A stretch of DNA of 64,000 nucleotides from Pontibacter virosus (GTDB taxonomy: Bacteria; Bacteroidota; Bacteroidia; Cytophagales; Hymenobacteraceae): assembly GCF_003096355.1 (NCBI RefSeq), contig NZ_QEKI01000012.1:1-64000 (forward strand), written 5' to 3'. The notes below the pieces were generated by a model, which was not told the origin of the DNA, did not search any database, and saw nothing but the letters and a program-made list of their open reading frames with translations. A program made the position numbers and the translations under genes. The stretch's first letter is position 1, and the number at the start of each line of letters is the position of its first letter. This document shows, one piece after another, positions 53,082 through 63,263 of this stretch.

Positions 53082-53564
53082 ATGGCAAGTGTAAACAAAG
53101 TCATCCTTATCGGAAATCTTGGTAAGGACCCGGAAGTTCGCCACCTCGAAGGCGGCGTAGCTGTAGCACGTTTCCCGATCGCTACTTCCGAATCATTCAA
53201 AGACAAAAACGGCGAAAAGCAGGAACGCACCGAGTGGCACAACATCGTGCTGTGGCGTGGTCTGGCTGAAGTAGCCGAAAAGTACCTGCGCAAAGGGCAG
53301 TCAGTCTTCATTGAAGGCAAGATCCGCACCAACAGCTACCAGGACAAAGAAGGCGTGCAGCGCTATAGCACCGAGATCGTAGCCGACAACATGACGATGC
53401 TGAGCGCGCGTGAAGGCGGCAATGGTGGCTCAGGTAGCTTCCAGGGCGGTGCCTCTTCGCAGTCCGCGGGGCAATCATCATCAGGTCAGGGCACTTCTGC
53501 CGCATCAGGCAAAGGCAATGCATCTGCCTTCCAGAACGACGAGCCAGACGACCTGCCGTTCTAA
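53082..53564 (+). CDS. ssb: Single-stranded DNA-binding protein
   Basis: 160 residues. OB fold with [21 protein letters not shown] and [20 protein letters not shown]; a Gly/Ser/Gln-rich linker; the acidic tail DEPDDLPF that contacts partner proteins. The order mutY-ssb-gldE-gldD matches the Flavobacterium gld locus. Confidence 0.96.
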   Translation: MASVNKVILIGNLGKDPEVRHLEGGVAVARFPIATSESFKDKNGEKQERTEWHNIVLWRGLAEVAEKYLRKGQSVFIEGKIRTNSYQDKEGVQRYSTEIVADNMTMLSAREGGNGGSGSFQGGASSQSAGQSSSGQGTSAASGKGNASAFQNDEPDDLPF

Positions 53565-53590
53565 CCCATGTTTAACCTAACTATCTGATT

Positions 53591-54961
53591 TTGGACAGTT
53601 TAGATTCCGGAGACCCCCTAAGTTATAGCTTACTGCAACTTTTACAAAGCGCAACGGCTTTACTTAAAATTGAATATATCGCAGCCATTTCGGCCTGCTT
53701 TATCTTATTGCTGCTCTCTGCCCTCACTTCGGGGGCGGAGGCAGCTTTTTTCTCTCTCACTCCCCAGGAGATCGAGAAAGCCAGAACGAGCAAATACAAA
53801 AAGCTCCAGCTGGTGCATCACCTGCTTCAGTCCCCACGCCAGCTATTGGCCTCACTTCTGATCATCAACAACGCGATCAATGTCAGCATCATTACGCTTT
53901 GCGCTTATATTGCGTGGCAGGTAACCGGTACTGCATCCTTAACAGCCTCTACGCTACTCATAAGCGTACTGGTAGTTACTTTCCTGATCGTGTTTTTTGG
54001 CGAGGTGCTGCCCAAGGTATATGCTCGCAAGCACGGACCCGCCATTGCACAGCGCATGGCCCCTATGCTTTCCGGTTTAGCTCCTGTACTGAAGCCACTA
54101 GCGTGGATGCTAACCGGCATCAGCTCCTATATTGACAAGCGCTACCGTGTCCGTTCTTACAGTCAAACGCTGGAGGAACTGCACAACAGCCTGGATGTAG
54201 CCATGTCCAATGAAGAAACCTCACCAGAAGAGCGTAAGATATTGCGGGGTATCGTGAACTTCGGTTCGATTACGGTCAAGCAGATCATGCGCCCGCGTAT
54301 GGATATCGTGGCATTTCCGCAGAGCGCCACACTGCCGGAACTTCTCCCGCAGATCATCCAATGGGGCTATTCGCGGGTGCCGGTTTATACCGAAAACACC
54401 GACAGCATCGACGGTATTCTGTATGTAAAGGACCTGTTGCCGCACCTGGATAAAGGAGCTGACTTTAAATGGCAGAATCTGATCAGAGCGCCCTTTTTTG
54501 TGCCAGAGACCAAACACATCTCTAACCTGCTGCAGGACTTCCGGGAGAAGCACGTGCACATGGCCATTGTGGTGAACGAGTATGGCACGACGGTTGGCCT
54601 GCTGACTATGGAGGATGTGATTGAAGAGATTGTAGGCGAGATCAACGATGAGTTTGACGACGAGGACGAGATCATTTACTCACAACTCGACGAAAATACC
54701 TTTATCTTTGACGGCAAAACATCACTGCACGACTTTTGCAAGATCACGGAAATTCCGTTTGATGCCTTTAACGAGGTAAAAAGCGAGCATGAAACAGTGG
54801 CTGGCCTGATGCTGGCTCTCTTTGGCCGCATTCCTTTCATGGGCGAGGAAGTGTCGTATGGGCGCTACTACTTTACGGTGGAGTCGGCGGACAATAAGCG
54901 TGTAAAACGAGTTAAGATTAATGTCGCAAGCAAAAAAGAGCACTATCATAAAGTCAGCTAA
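53591..54961 (+). CDS. gldE: Gliding motility-associated protein GldE
   Basis: 456 residues, a CNNM/CorC-like protein: four hydrophobic segments in the DUF21 domain (about 25-160), two CBS domains ([53 protein letters not shown]) and a CorC_HlyC tail. The frame has no ATG before the first membrane segment, so a TTG start at 53591 is used, 26 bases after ssb. GldE assists GldD function in gliding. The 3' end overlaps gldD by 41 bases. Confidence 0.9.
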   Translation: MDSLDSGDPLSYSLLQLLQSATALLKIEYIAAISACFILLLLSALTSGAEAAFFSLTPQEIEKARTSKYKKLQLVHHLLQSPRQLLASLLIINNAINVSIITLCAYIAWQVTGTASLTASTLLISVLVVTFLIVFFGEVLPKVYARKHGPAIAQRMAPMLSGLAPVLKPLAWMLTGISSYIDKRYRVRSYSQTLEELHNSLDVAMSNEETSPEERKILRGIVNFGSITVKQIMRPRMDIVAFPQSATLPELLPQIIQWGYSRVPVYTENTDSIDGILYVKDLLPHLDKGADFKWQNLIRAPFFVPETKHISNLLQDFREKHVHMAIVVNEYGTTVGLLTMEDVIEEIVGEINDEFDDEDEIIYSQLDENTFIFDGKTSLHDFCKITEIPFDAFNEVKSEHETVAGLMLALFGRIPFMGEEVSYGRYYFTVESADNKRVKRVKINVASKKEHYHKVS

Positions 54962-55541
54962 ACTGCAAATGGCCCTGTGGGTAGGTATGGCCCTGGCCAT
55001 TGCTAGCTGTAACGCCGAGTATACCCCTAAGCCAAAAGGATACAATCGCATCGATCTGCCAACCGTCGCCTACCAGCAACTGCAGGACGAGCACCCTTAT
55101 ACCTTTGAGTACTCGAAGCATGCCAAGATCCGCCCAGATTCTTCTATGATCGCTCAGCCGCACTGGATCAACATCATCTACCCAAGCCTGGGAGCCAACG
55201 TGCAGCTGACTTACAAGGCTATCAACAACGATCCGAAAATGTTGAACAACCTGATAGAGGATGCTCGCAAACTAACCGGCAAACACCAGATAAAGGCTTA
55301 TTCGATTGAGGAAACAGAGGTTCGGACTCCACAGGGAGATATCGCTTCGGTATTTGAGCTGGAAGGTGAGATCCCAAGCCAGTTCCAGTTCTATGTGACG
55401 GATACGACCACGCATTTTTTCCGGGGAGCTCTCTACTTCAGAACCGCCACCCAAAACGACTCGCTGGCTCCTGTGATCGAGTATGTGAAAAAGGATATTG
55501 TGCACATGCTAAACACACTGGAGTTTAGGGATAAGAAGTAG
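54921..55541 (+). CDS. gldD: Gliding motility lipoprotein GldD
   Basis: 206 residues with lipobox AIASC (Cys30). Blocks [50 protein letters not shown] and the C-terminal [11 protein letters not shown] are the GldD pattern. Required for gliding in Flavobacterium; the gene overlaps gldE by 41 bases, so translation is coupled. Confidence 0.92.
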   Translation: MSQAKKSTIIKSAKLQMALWVGMALAIASCNAEYTPKPKGYNRIDLPTVAYQQLQDEHPYTFEYSKHAKIRPDSSMIAQPHWINIIYPSLGANVQLTYKAINNDPKMLNNLIEDARKLTGKHQIKAYSIEETEVRTPQGDIASVFELEGEIPSQFQFYVTDTTTHFFRGALYFRTATQNDSLAPVIEYVKKDIVHMLNTLEFRDKK

Positions 55542-55568
55542 GAATAAGATATTTTATTCCAATAAAAT

Positions 55569-55607
55569 AAAAGGCCATTAAAGCGATCCATGCTTTTTTG
55601 GCCTTTT
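55569..55607 (+). terminator. Terminator after gldD
   Basis: AAAAGGCCA/TGGCCTTTT stem flanking AAGC/GCTT inner pairs. Confidence 0.8.
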
Positions 55608-55618
55608 GTATTATTATG

Positions 55619-56591
55619 TTATGTATCAATACGAGTGAAACCATTTAACTTTTCCCATTCAAACCAATATTCAATGCTGTCTAACGGGTTTTCTAACATT
55701 AGTTTCTTAGGAAATGTAAAAGCTTTAAAATCGACAGTTTTATTCTTAATCAGCAATTCTTTGAAGTTAATAAAAGCAGAAAAACCAAAATCGCCCGGCC
55801 CAGGTAGAATAACACAAAACCTATGTTTAGCGAACTCTGTCTTAAGGTCAAAAACTACTAGTAGCGACCTTACTTCTTTCGGTTCATAAATGATATTTAC
55901 GCCTAAGAAATCATCCGCTAGATGCCATTTTAAAACAGGCATTTCTGTTAAGATTTGTTCATCAGGTGAATCTATCTGTTTCCTAATCTTGTCAATTATT
56001 TGGGTTCAGATATTTAGTTGCTCCAAATAAAAATGAATAGCCCAAAGTACTGAAAGCAAGCAAATAGGCTATTCGAAGCAAAGCAACAGAAGGGTCTTTA
56101 GGCTTGACAAAGCTAAAACTAATTGAAAGCTCTTTTGGAGATTTTAATAAATCTATCACCCTCAACGCACCTTGATGCATTTCCTTTGGCCTAAAGTTGA
56201 GACTTAAATTTCTACCTCTTTTGATTTCGCCATTTATAGTAATCTTATCATCAAATTTATACCTTACGGGTATGCTGCCATTACCAGAATTAAAATCATG
56301 ATGTAATAAATATGCTAATAGATTAGCATCAAGAGTATGTCCGGCTTGACTGTTAGATATTTTATTAGTCAAAGTAATTCCCCGACCGCCGAGAGATCTT
56401 GGAAGAACATGCTCAACTGTTAGCTGATCCGCATATTTTGAATCAAGGCCATCTTCAGTAAAAACTTTAAGTGATAATGGACAAATAAAAACACCTGAGT
56501 CTTCACTATTGCCACTTATCTCAAATTCTAACTTACTCCTTACTATTTTTAAGTTTCTGGCATAGCGGTTAAACATTTTAATCTTATCCAT
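55619..56591 (-). pseudogene. HNH endonuclease-like gene split by a frameshift
   Basis: First part, 56591-55992: HNH-type core with CPLSLKVFTEDGL, LTVEHVLPRSLGG and KISNSQAGHTLDANLLAYLL. It ends KYLNPNN at a TGA. Second part, one frame over, is open from the same place (IIDKIRKQIDSPDEQILTE) to a stop at 55619 (ending LNGFTRIDT). Removing one C of the CCC run (plus-strand GGG at 56002-56004) joins them into about 323 residues. The segment is clearly AT-richer than its neighbours and interrupts the gld and recG regions, as an acquired gene would. Nuclease activity is inferred from the HNH motif alone. Confidence 0.75.
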
Positions 56592-56716
56592 TCTGATTCT
56601 ATCAATTGGTTAAGTTAATATATGAAATTATTCACCGTCGGTTAACTAATTAATTTATAACATCCCAATATCCTTCATTAACCCTGCCAGCACTTAAACC
56701 TGTCGGGGCTTTTGCT

Positions 56717-56724
56717 TATTTTTG
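56717..56724 (+). promoter_or_regulatory. -7 element for recG
   Basis: TATTTTTG, 38 bases before the TTG start of recG; -33 support is weak. It directly precedes CAGGTATACC. Confidence 0.5.
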
Positions 56725-56762
56725 TCAGGTATACCTTATTTACCTAACCTGAGCGTACACCC

Positions 56763-58859
56763 TTGAACAACTTCTTCCATACCAAGATCGAATTTCTGAA
56801 AGGCGTGGGGCCGCAGCGGGCCGAGCTGCTGCAGAAGGAGCTCAACATCTATACCTACGGTGATCTCATCCAACACTACCCCTTCCGGTACCTCGACCGA
56901 ACCCAATTCTATAAGGTGGCCGAACTGGACGAGAGCATGCCTTATGTGCAGGTGCGTGGTCGCGTGCGGGGCAAGGAAGTGTTGGGAGAAGGCCGAAAGC
57001 AGCGCCTGGCCGCTACACTCGTGGACGAGGATGGCAGCGAAATGGAACTGGTCTGGTTCAAAGGGGTAAAATGGATGCAGAAGACACTGAAAAACCACAC
57101 CGACTACATTGTGTTTGGCAAACCGACGCAGTTCAACGGCAAGTGGAGCATGGCGCATCCGGAGCTGGAGGAACTGGGTGAGGAGAAACAGACGGCCTCT
57201 TTTCTGCAACCCGTATACCACACCACTGAGAAGCTGAAAGCCTTCCGGGTCGAAAGCAAAGTGATTGCCCGCATGATGGAGCTGTTGCTGAAAGTAGCGG
57301 AACCAAACATACACGAAACGCTTTCGCCGGAACTGATTGACCACTACCGACTGATGAGCAAGCGGGATGCACTCATCAATATCCACTTTCCGCAGTCGGT
57401 TGAGAAATACAATGCCGCCAAGTTTCGACTGAAGTTCGAAGAGCTCTTTTACATACAGCTGCGTTTGCTGCGTCAGAAAACGGTTCGCCGTGCCGACCTG
57501 GCCGGACAGATATTCAGGCAAGTGCCGACCGTCACGGAGTTCTACAAAAATCACATGACCTTCGACCTGACCAATGCGCAGAAGCGGGTTATCAAGGAAA
57601 TACACAAGGACCTGACGGCCGGCAAGCAAATGAACCGCCTGCTGCAGGGCGATGTAGGCTCGGGCAAGACCATTGTGGCCTTCATCACCATGCTGATTGC
57701 TGCCGACAACGGAGCACAGTCTGTGCTGATGGCGCCTACGGAGATTTTGGCTGACCAGCATTACACCGGTCTCAAAGCCTTTGCTGACCGGCTAGGTATA
57801 AACATTGGCAAACTCACCGGCTCCAGCAAGTCAAAAGACCGCAAAGTGCTGCACGAACAGCTGCGCTCCGGCGAAATGAAGATGATCGTGGGCACGCATG
57901 CGCTGCTGGAAGATGTGGTGCAATTCCAGAACCTGGGCCTTTGCATTGTGGACGAGCAGCACCGCTTCGGCGTAGAGCAGCGCTCCAGGCTGTGGCGCAA
58001 GAACCCGCGCATCATTCCGCATGTGCTCGTAATGACGGCCACCCCTATACCTCGTACCCTGGCCATGACGCTCTACGGTGACCTGGATGTGTCGGTGATC
58101 GACGAGATGCCGGCTGGCCGTAAAGAAATCGTAACCGTGCACCGCTTCGACTCTCACCGGCTGAAGGTGTTTCAGTTCGTGCGCGACCAGATCAAGTTGG
58201 GTCGTCAGGTATACATCGTGTACCCGCTCATCGAGGAGTCGGAAGGCATGGACTACAAGGACCTAATGGACGGCTACGAGAGCGTACGGAGGGCTTTCCC
58301 GGAGTACCAGGTGAGCATGGTGCACGGTAAACTGAAGGCACAGGATAAAGACTACGAGATGCAGCGCTTTGTCAAAAACGAGACGCAGATCATGGTGGCG
58401 ACTACCGTAATTGAGGTGGGCGTGAACGTGCCCAATGCCTCCGTGATGATCATCGAGAGTGCGGAGCGCTTTGGTCTGTCGCAGTTGCACCAGCTGCGGG
58501 GCCGTGTAGGGCGCGGCGCGGAGCAGAGCTATTGCATCCTGATGACGGGGTATAAACTCAGCAAAGACAGCAAGACCCGACTGGAAACGATGGTACGCAC
58601 CAACAACGGTTTCGAGATTGCCGACATCGACCTGAAGCTGCGCGGGCCTGGCGACCTGATGGGTACGCAGCAAAGCGGTGTGCTCGACCTGCTCATCGCC
58701 GACCTGGCCAAAGACGCGCCTATTCTGCAAGAGGCACGGGCGGCCGCGCAGCGCGTACTAAATGAGGATCCTCAACTGGAGCAGTCCCAGAACCAAAATA
58801 TCATGCGGCATATCAAATCGCTGAGCGTAAATACAGTTAACTGGAGCCGTATCAGTTAA
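56763..58859 (+). CDS. recG: ATP-dependent DNA helicase RecG
   Basis: 698 residues. N-terminal wedge/OB domain (FLKGVGPQRAELLQKEL), then helicase motifs: Walker A LLQGDVGSGKTIVAF, DEQH box VDEQHRFGVEQRSRL, TATPIPRTLAMT, and motif VI QLRGRVGRGAEQSYC. Rewinds stalled forks and Holliday structures. TTG start at 56763 because no ATG is available before the conserved wedge. Confidence 0.96.
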   Translation: MNNFFHTKIEFLKGVGPQRAELLQKELNIYTYGDLIQHYPFRYLDRTQFYKVAELDESMPYVQVRGRVRGKEVLGEGRKQRLAATLVDEDGSEMELVWFKGVKWMQKTLKNHTDYIVFGKPTQFNGKWSMAHPELEELGEEKQTASFLQPVYHTTEKLKAFRVESKVIARMMELLLKVAEPNIHETLSPELIDHYRLMSKRDALINIHFPQSVEKYNAAKFRLKFEELFYIQLRLLRQKTVRRADLAGQIFRQVPTVTEFYKNHMTFDLTNAQKRVIKEIHKDLTAGKQMNRLLQGDVGSGKTIVAFITMLIAADNGAQSVLMAPTEILADQHYTGLKAFADRLGINIGKLTGSSKSKDRKVLHEQLRSGEMKMIVGTHALLEDVVQFQNLGLCIVDEQHRFGVEQRSRLWRKNPRIIPHVLVMTATPIPRTLAMTLYGDLDVSVIDEMPAGRKEIVTVHRFDSHRLKVFQFVRDQIKLGRQVYIVYPLIEESEGMDYKDLMDGYESVRRAFPEYQVSMVHGKLKAQDKDYEMQRFVKNETQIMVATTVIEVGVNVPNASVMIIESAERFGLSQLHQLRGRVGRGAEQSYCILMTGYKLSKDSKTRLETMVRTNNGFEIADIDLKLRGPGDLMGTQQSGVLDLLIADLAKDAPILQEARAAAQRVLNEDPQLEQSQNQNIMRHIKSLSVNTVNWSRIS

Positions 58860-59095
58860 AATCTATCTCCAAATTGTGTTGAGAAGCCTTTGACAGGTAT
58901 AGCGCAGGTATACAAAGTTGTCGGGATGGAATCAGAGAGAGAACTCCGGCACTGGTATAAGCTATACCTGCTTCTGACAATTTGCGTTAAAGGTTTTGTT
59001 TGCGCCAGTTCCACGAGAAACAATTTTATCCTATATTCGACTTGCCTATACCTGGCACAGAACATTTTACTCAGTAAAAATCTAAAAGCTATACC
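58860..59095. repeat. Intergenic gap with four exact octamers
   Basis: Only 236 bases yet it holds AGGTATAG near 58896, and CTATACCT near 58963, 59046 and 59089. The last overlaps the TTG start codon of the next gene. No gene seen. Confidence 0.6.
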
Positions 59096-60556
59096 TTGAA
59101 AACACTTCGCTCTTTACCGCTTTTATTGTTTATAGCGCTTCTCTCCGCTGCAACAGCCGCCGCTCAGGGCAAGAAGGCCGCTATACCTTTCACCTATCTC
59201 CCTGACAATAACGAAGACCAGTACAACCAAAGCATCACTAGCAAAACGCTTCCGCTCGGGGCTGATGGCTTTGTGATCCTCAGCCGAAACAAACCGGGTG
59301 AGTATGCTATAGAGCGTTACAATGCCACCCTCAAGAATGCTTGGTCAACGGCTATACCGCTTGCCGCAGAAGAAACGCTGGAGGCCTTTGCCAGGAACGA
59401 GGAGGCAGCACTGGTGGTAACGCATCGCCTGAACGAGCAGGGAAATCAGGTACTTTATGCGCACCGGGTAGACCTGCGGAACGGTCAGAAAGACAAACCG
59501 GTCTTACTATTAGAAGCTCCTGCTGATGCCCGCAAAGCAGGTATAACTCTGTCGCCGGATGCCACCAAACTCCTGGCATACCGCTTCAATGTGACGGGCA
59601 ACCAGGTAGTGCAAGGTATAAGCGGCAGCCTATATGACGGCAAAATTCAGAAACTAAAAGATACAAAATACAACTTGAGCGACCTTCGTGGCATTGTGTC
59701 TGCTGAGGTGATCGTAAACGATGCAGGCGATCAATTTATCAGCCTGATCTCAGAGAACATGGAGCGCCTGACTGTGCGTCAGTATACCCTCAAGTCACCG
59801 GATGCCAAGGGAATGTCGGTGCTGGTAGGCGGCATGTTCGATGGCAAAAAGGTCTACATCATGGACAGCAAGTACGCCCTGCAACCCAATGGCAACCTGT
59901 ATGGCGTGGTGCTCACGGCCGACGAGAAAACAGGTGATTACTATAGTCTGAAAGCCGTGAAATTTGACTTTGAAAACGAAGACATGGTGTTTGCGGAGGA
60001 ATTCAGGTTTACCCCCGAATACCTGGCCAGTGTGAACAAACTGGACAAAAGCGGTGGAGCAAAAGCCAATCGCTTGGAGGACATTTACCTTACTGACCTG
60101 ATTCTGACGCCGGAAGAAAAGCTGATCGTGCTGGCCGAGAAAAAATACATGGAGGGCGGCGAGAACTCTCCTTACTATGCCAAAGAGATTCACCTCTTTG
60201 CTTACGATCAGTTTATGGGCACTGCCTGGAGCTCTGTGTTGATGAAGAGCCAGAAAGCACCGTCTGACGAGGCTTTTACAGGTATATCCTATCGTTATCA
60301 CCTGAATGGCAACACGCTAAACCTGCTTACGCTGGAAGAGCTAGACGGTAAGTATGACCTATACCTGCGCCGCATCGACACCAATACGGGCAAAGCGGAA
60401 GCACCAACGGCAGCCCGTCTGAATGTGGCAAACGATAAGAACATCGCCTATGTAAAGGATTTCACGGCCTGGCTTTCAGAGCGAGATCTGGTAACGGTGG
60501 TGCGGCCATCCAAAAAAGCGAACAGCCTGCAGTTGCGCCGTTTGCAGATCAAGTAA
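59096..60556 (+). CDS. Exported protein of unknown function
   Basis: 486 residues; signal peptide MKTLRSLPLLLFIALLSAAT ending about residue 24. The mature chain alternates short strands and turns with repeats of the type GxxFxxxxxxxxE/D (FDGKKVYIMDSKYALQPNG, PEEKLIVLAEKKYMEGG), suggesting a beta-propeller-like fold. I do not recognise the family. The TTG start at 59096 lies in the octamer CTATACCT-TG. The stop directly abuts that of the convergent GT2 gene. Confidence 0.82.
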   Translation: MKTLRSLPLLLFIALLSAATAAAQGKKAAIPFTYLPDNNEDQYNQSITSKTLPLGADGFVILSRNKPGEYAIERYNATLKNAWSTAIPLAAEETLEAFARNEEAALVVTHRLNEQGNQVLYAHRVDLRNGQKDKPVLLLEAPADARKAGITLSPDATKLLAYRFNVTGNQVVQGISGSLYDGKIQKLKDTKYNLSDLRGIVSAEVIVNDAGDQFISLISENMERLTVRQYTLKSPDAKGMSVLVGGMFDGKKVYIMDSKYALQPNGNLYGVVLTADEKTGDYYSLKAVKFDFENEDMVFAEEFRFTPEYLASVNKLDKSGGAKANRLEDIYLTDLILTPEEKLIVLAEKKYMEGGENSPYYAKEIHLFAYDQFMGTAWSSVLMKSQKAPSDEAFTGISYRYHLNGNTLNLLTLEELDGKYDLYLRRIDTNTGKAEAPTAARLNVANDKNIAYVKDFTAWLSERDLVTVVRPSKKANSLQLRRLQIK

Positions 60557-61288
60557 TTACGACATTCTTATACCTGACAAAAAGCGCGGCCACTCTTTAG
60601 TCGCGCTTTTTTGTTTTTTCAACTTTCGGGTAAAGGAGCTCAGCTGTACGAACATGTGCACAAGCCCCACATAGTCTACGATCTCGACATACATCTTAAA
60701 CTCCCTTCTGGATCCCTCCAGCACGCCGAGCTTGTCTACTTTGTAGGTGTTCATGGCTGACCAGGGCATCCAGCGTACCCGTTTGCGCCGTTTGATCATA
60801 TAGCGATTAATGGCTACTTCCAGCTGGTAACGGGCCACAGGCTGGGCCAGCACCTCTTCTAAATCGCTTCGCCGAAGGAGCCGCTCACCTGACAGCAGTA
60901 TGTCGCTGCGGTACCAGCGCACAAACCAGGGCGACCTGATTCGCCGCAAGATCAGCATGTCAACTTTTGCGGTGTGCTGAAAAGCATGAATGGCTTTTTC
61001 AAGTTCGGCGCCGTTCAACTCCTGCAGGTCGGCGTCCATTAGCAGCACCAACTCGTGCTCCACAAACTGCAGACCATACTGTATGGCAGCGGCCTTCCCC
61101 CGGTTTTGGCTAAGGCGAATGACCTGTACAGTGGGCCACTGCCGGCTTACCATGGTTGCCGTGTTGTCAGATGATCCGTCATCCACACAGATTACCTGCT
61201 GTATACCTTCAATCTTGGTCACAACATCCAATACAGTCGCAATACGGTCCCGTTCGTTATAGCATGGAATCAGACATGTTACTCCCAT
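60557..61288 (-). CDS. Glycosyltransferase family 2
   Basis: 243 residues, GT-A fold. N-terminal CLIPCYNERDRIATVLDVV, VCVDDGSSDNTATM and MDADLQEL (metal-binding DxD-type). Likely undecaprenyl- or nucleotide-sugar transferase for an envelope glycan; acceptor unknown. The last 18 codons overlap a terminator hairpin at 60579-60612, so the C-terminal KKQKSATKEWPRFLSGIRMS may be an extension. Confidence 0.88.
   Translation of the reverse strand: MGVTCLIPCYNERDRIATVLDVVTKIEGIQQVICVDDGSSDNTATMVSRQWPTVQVIRLSQNRGKAAAIQYGLQFVEHELVLLMDADLQELNGAELEKAIHAFQHTAKVDMLILRRIRSPWFVRWYRSDILLSGERLLRRSDLEEVLAQPVARYQLEVAINRYMIKRRKRVRWMPWSAMNTYKVDKLGVLEGSRREFKMYVEIVDYVGLVHMFVQLSSFTRKLKKQKSATKEWPRFLSGIRMS
60579..60612 (+). 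terminator. Terminator inside the end of GT2 gene
   Basis: AAAAAGCG / CGCTTTTTT stem with inner ACT/AGT pairs. Downstream of the exported-protein gene, and also within the coding end of the convergent GT2 gene. Confidence 0.8.
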
Positions 61289-61373
61289 TCCTCTATGTTT
61301 AATTATACTTTGGTATTTGGGTATATTTACGCATGTTTATTCATTAAGTCACTCCATGGTAACCCAATTAAAC

Positions 61374-61407
61374 AAAAAGGCTACCCCCTTCGGAGGTAGC
61401 CTTTCCA
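61374..61407 (-). terminator. Terminator after acyl-CoA dehydrogenase gene
   Basis: AAAGGCTACCCC and GGAGGTAGCCTTT arms around CTTC; five A precede it on the plus strand, giving a leftward T tract. Confidence 0.87.
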
Positions 61408-61428
61408 AAACTATAGATTTGTCAGAAT

Positions 61429-63225
61429 CTAGTACACGAATTCGTTTGCCTCGATCATAGCGGCTGCTATGCGGCGGCGTGCCTCTTTGGTGTTGTAGAG
61501 GTCTTTCTTAGTAAAGCGTTTCAGGCCCATGAACAACAGGCGCTGCTCATCACCCTCTACCATCGAAGCAATGGCGTCCTTACCGGACAGGAAGGCAGTG
61601 TCCACAGCATCGTTCACAGTTACACGCACGATGTCGATCTGATTGGCCACAGCCTCTTCGCCTTTCATACCTACCAGTTTCTCCACACGCAATAGTGTTG
61701 ATTCCGCCACATAGGTTTTAATCGCCATATCAGCGATGTTCATCAGAATTTCCTGCTCTTTAGCCAGGGAGTTCATGTATTTCTGCACGGCTGTACCGGC
61801 TACCATCAAAATTGCTTTCTTCAGGTTGCGGATCGCTTTGTGCTCGGCAGCAAACAAGCCTTCTTCTTCAGCACCGAAATCAGGTATAGCCATCAGTTCG
61901 TTTTGCACATTCTGGGCAGGGCCCATCAAGTCAAGCTCGCCGTTCATGGCTTTCTTGAGGATCATGTCCACAGTAAGCATGCGGTTGATCTCGTTGGTGC
62001 CCTCGAAGATGCGGTTGATGCGGGAGTCGCGGTAAGCACGGTCCATTGGGTAATCAGCCGAGAAGCCGTAACCGCCATAGATCTGCACACCTTCGTCTAC
62101 CACGTAGTCGAGCACTTCAGAGCCTTCCACTTTCAGGATGGCACACTCCACGGCAAACTCGCGGGCGGCACCCAGCATGGCTTCATTCTCGCCTTTGCCT
62201 TCTGCCAATAACTCCTGCTCTTTGCGGAAGATGTCCATACCGCAACGGTAGAGCGCTGACTCCACTGCATAGATGCGAATGGCCTGCTCTGCCAGTTTAT
62301 AGCGGATAGCACCGAACTTAGAGATAGGCAGCTTGAACTGTTGGCGCTCATTCGCATACTTCACTGAGAGGTCTGCTACTTTCTTAGCGGCACCCAAGGT
62401 AGCGGCGCAAAGCTTGATACGACCGATGTTGAGGATGTTAAACGCGATGAGGTGGCCTTTGCCAATGTCGCCCAGCACGTTTTCTTTCGGCACTTCGCAG
62501 TCAGACAGGAACACCTGACGGGTAGATGAACCCTTGATACCCATCTTGTGCTCCTCGTTGCCAAGGCTCAGGCCCGGGTAACCTTTCTCCACGATAAAGC
62601 CCGTGAACTTGTCGCCATCCACCTGCGCGAACACAATGAACACATCAGCAAAACCGGCGTTCGTGATCCACATTTTCTGGCCGTTCAGGATATAATGCGT
62701 ACCCGCTTCGTTCAGCACCGCTTTTGTTTTAGCAGCCAATGCATCAGAACCAGAGCCCGGCTCGGTGAGGCAGTAAGCTGCCGCCCATTCGCCAGAAGTC
62801 AGTTTAGGCAGGTACTTCTCTTTCTGCCCGTCTGTACCGAAGTACAGAATTGGCAGCATGCCGATGCCTGTGTGCGCCGCAAAAGCTACCGGGAAAGAAT
62901 GACCGCCACCCACTGACTCCGTTACCAGCAGTGAGGTGTTGAAGTCCATGTTGAGGCCACCGTATTGCTCCGGCATTGATACCGCGAACAAACCAAGTTC
63001 ACCGGCCTTTTTCATCAGCCCTTCCATCAGTCCCTCCTCGTGGTTGTCGAGGCGCTCGAGGAGTGGGGTTACTTCTTCGCGCACAAAGTCCAGACAGGTC
63101 TGCGCCATCATGCGCTGCTCTTCGCTAAACTCGGCAGGTATAAATACGTCCTGCGGATCCGTTTCTTTGATCAGGAATTCACCACCGCGAACAGTGGCCT
63201 TATTTTTATCTGTTACATTTTCCAT
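61429..63225 (-). CDS. Acyl-CoA dehydrogenase family protein
   Basis: About 598 residues from MENVTDKNKATVRGG. FAD/substrate blocks: AAYCLTEPGSGSDALAAKTK, YILNGQKMWITNAGFADVFI, DEGVQIYGGYGFSADYPMDRAYRD and RINRIFEGTNEINRMLT. Length near 600 with a helical C-terminal extension is the FadE-like very-long-chain type. The next upstream gene encodes a thiolase, fitting a fatty-acid beta-oxidation cluster. The longer frame adds 56 unlikely residues. Confidence 0.93.
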   Translation of the reverse strand: MENVTDKNKATVRGGEFLIKETDPQDVFIPAEFSEEQRMMAQTCLDFVREEVTPLLERLDNHEEGLMEGLMKKAGELGLFAVSMPEQYGGLNMDFNTSLLVTESVGGGHSFPVAFAAHTGIGMLPILYFGTDGQKEKYLPKLTSGEWAAAYCLTEPGSGSDALAAKTKAVLNEAGTHYILNGQKMWITNAGFADVFIVFAQVDGDKFTGFIVEKGYPGLSLGNEEHKMGIKGSSTRQVFLSDCEVPKENVLGDIGKGHLIAFNILNIGRIKLCAATLGAAKKVADLSVKYANERQQFKLPISKFGAIRYKLAEQAIRIYAVESALYRCGMDIFRKEQELLAEGKGENEAMLGAAREFAVECAILKVEGSEVLDYVVDEGVQIYGGYGFSADYPMDRAYRDSRINRIFEGTNEINRMLTVDMILKKAMNGELDLMGPAQNVQNELMAIPDFGAEEEGLFAAEHKAIRNLKKAILMVAGTAVQKYMNSLAKEQEILMNIADMAIKTYVAESTLLRVEKLVGMKGEEAVANQIDIVRVTVNDAVDTAFLSGKDAIASMVEGDEQRLLFMGLKRFTKKDLYNTKEARRRIAAAMIEANEFVY

Positions 63226-63263
63226 GGCAGAATTATGATTAGTGTTTTTAGGTACAGTTTTTT

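Noticed and set aside
55619..55942. Independent 107-residue protein
   Set aside because: The frame continues upstream without a stop into the HNH gene region; it is the shifted C-terminal part of that gene.
58890..59099. 69-residue open frame before the exported-protein gene
   Set aside because: Made largely of octamer copies and the next gene's start region; no start signal or family character.
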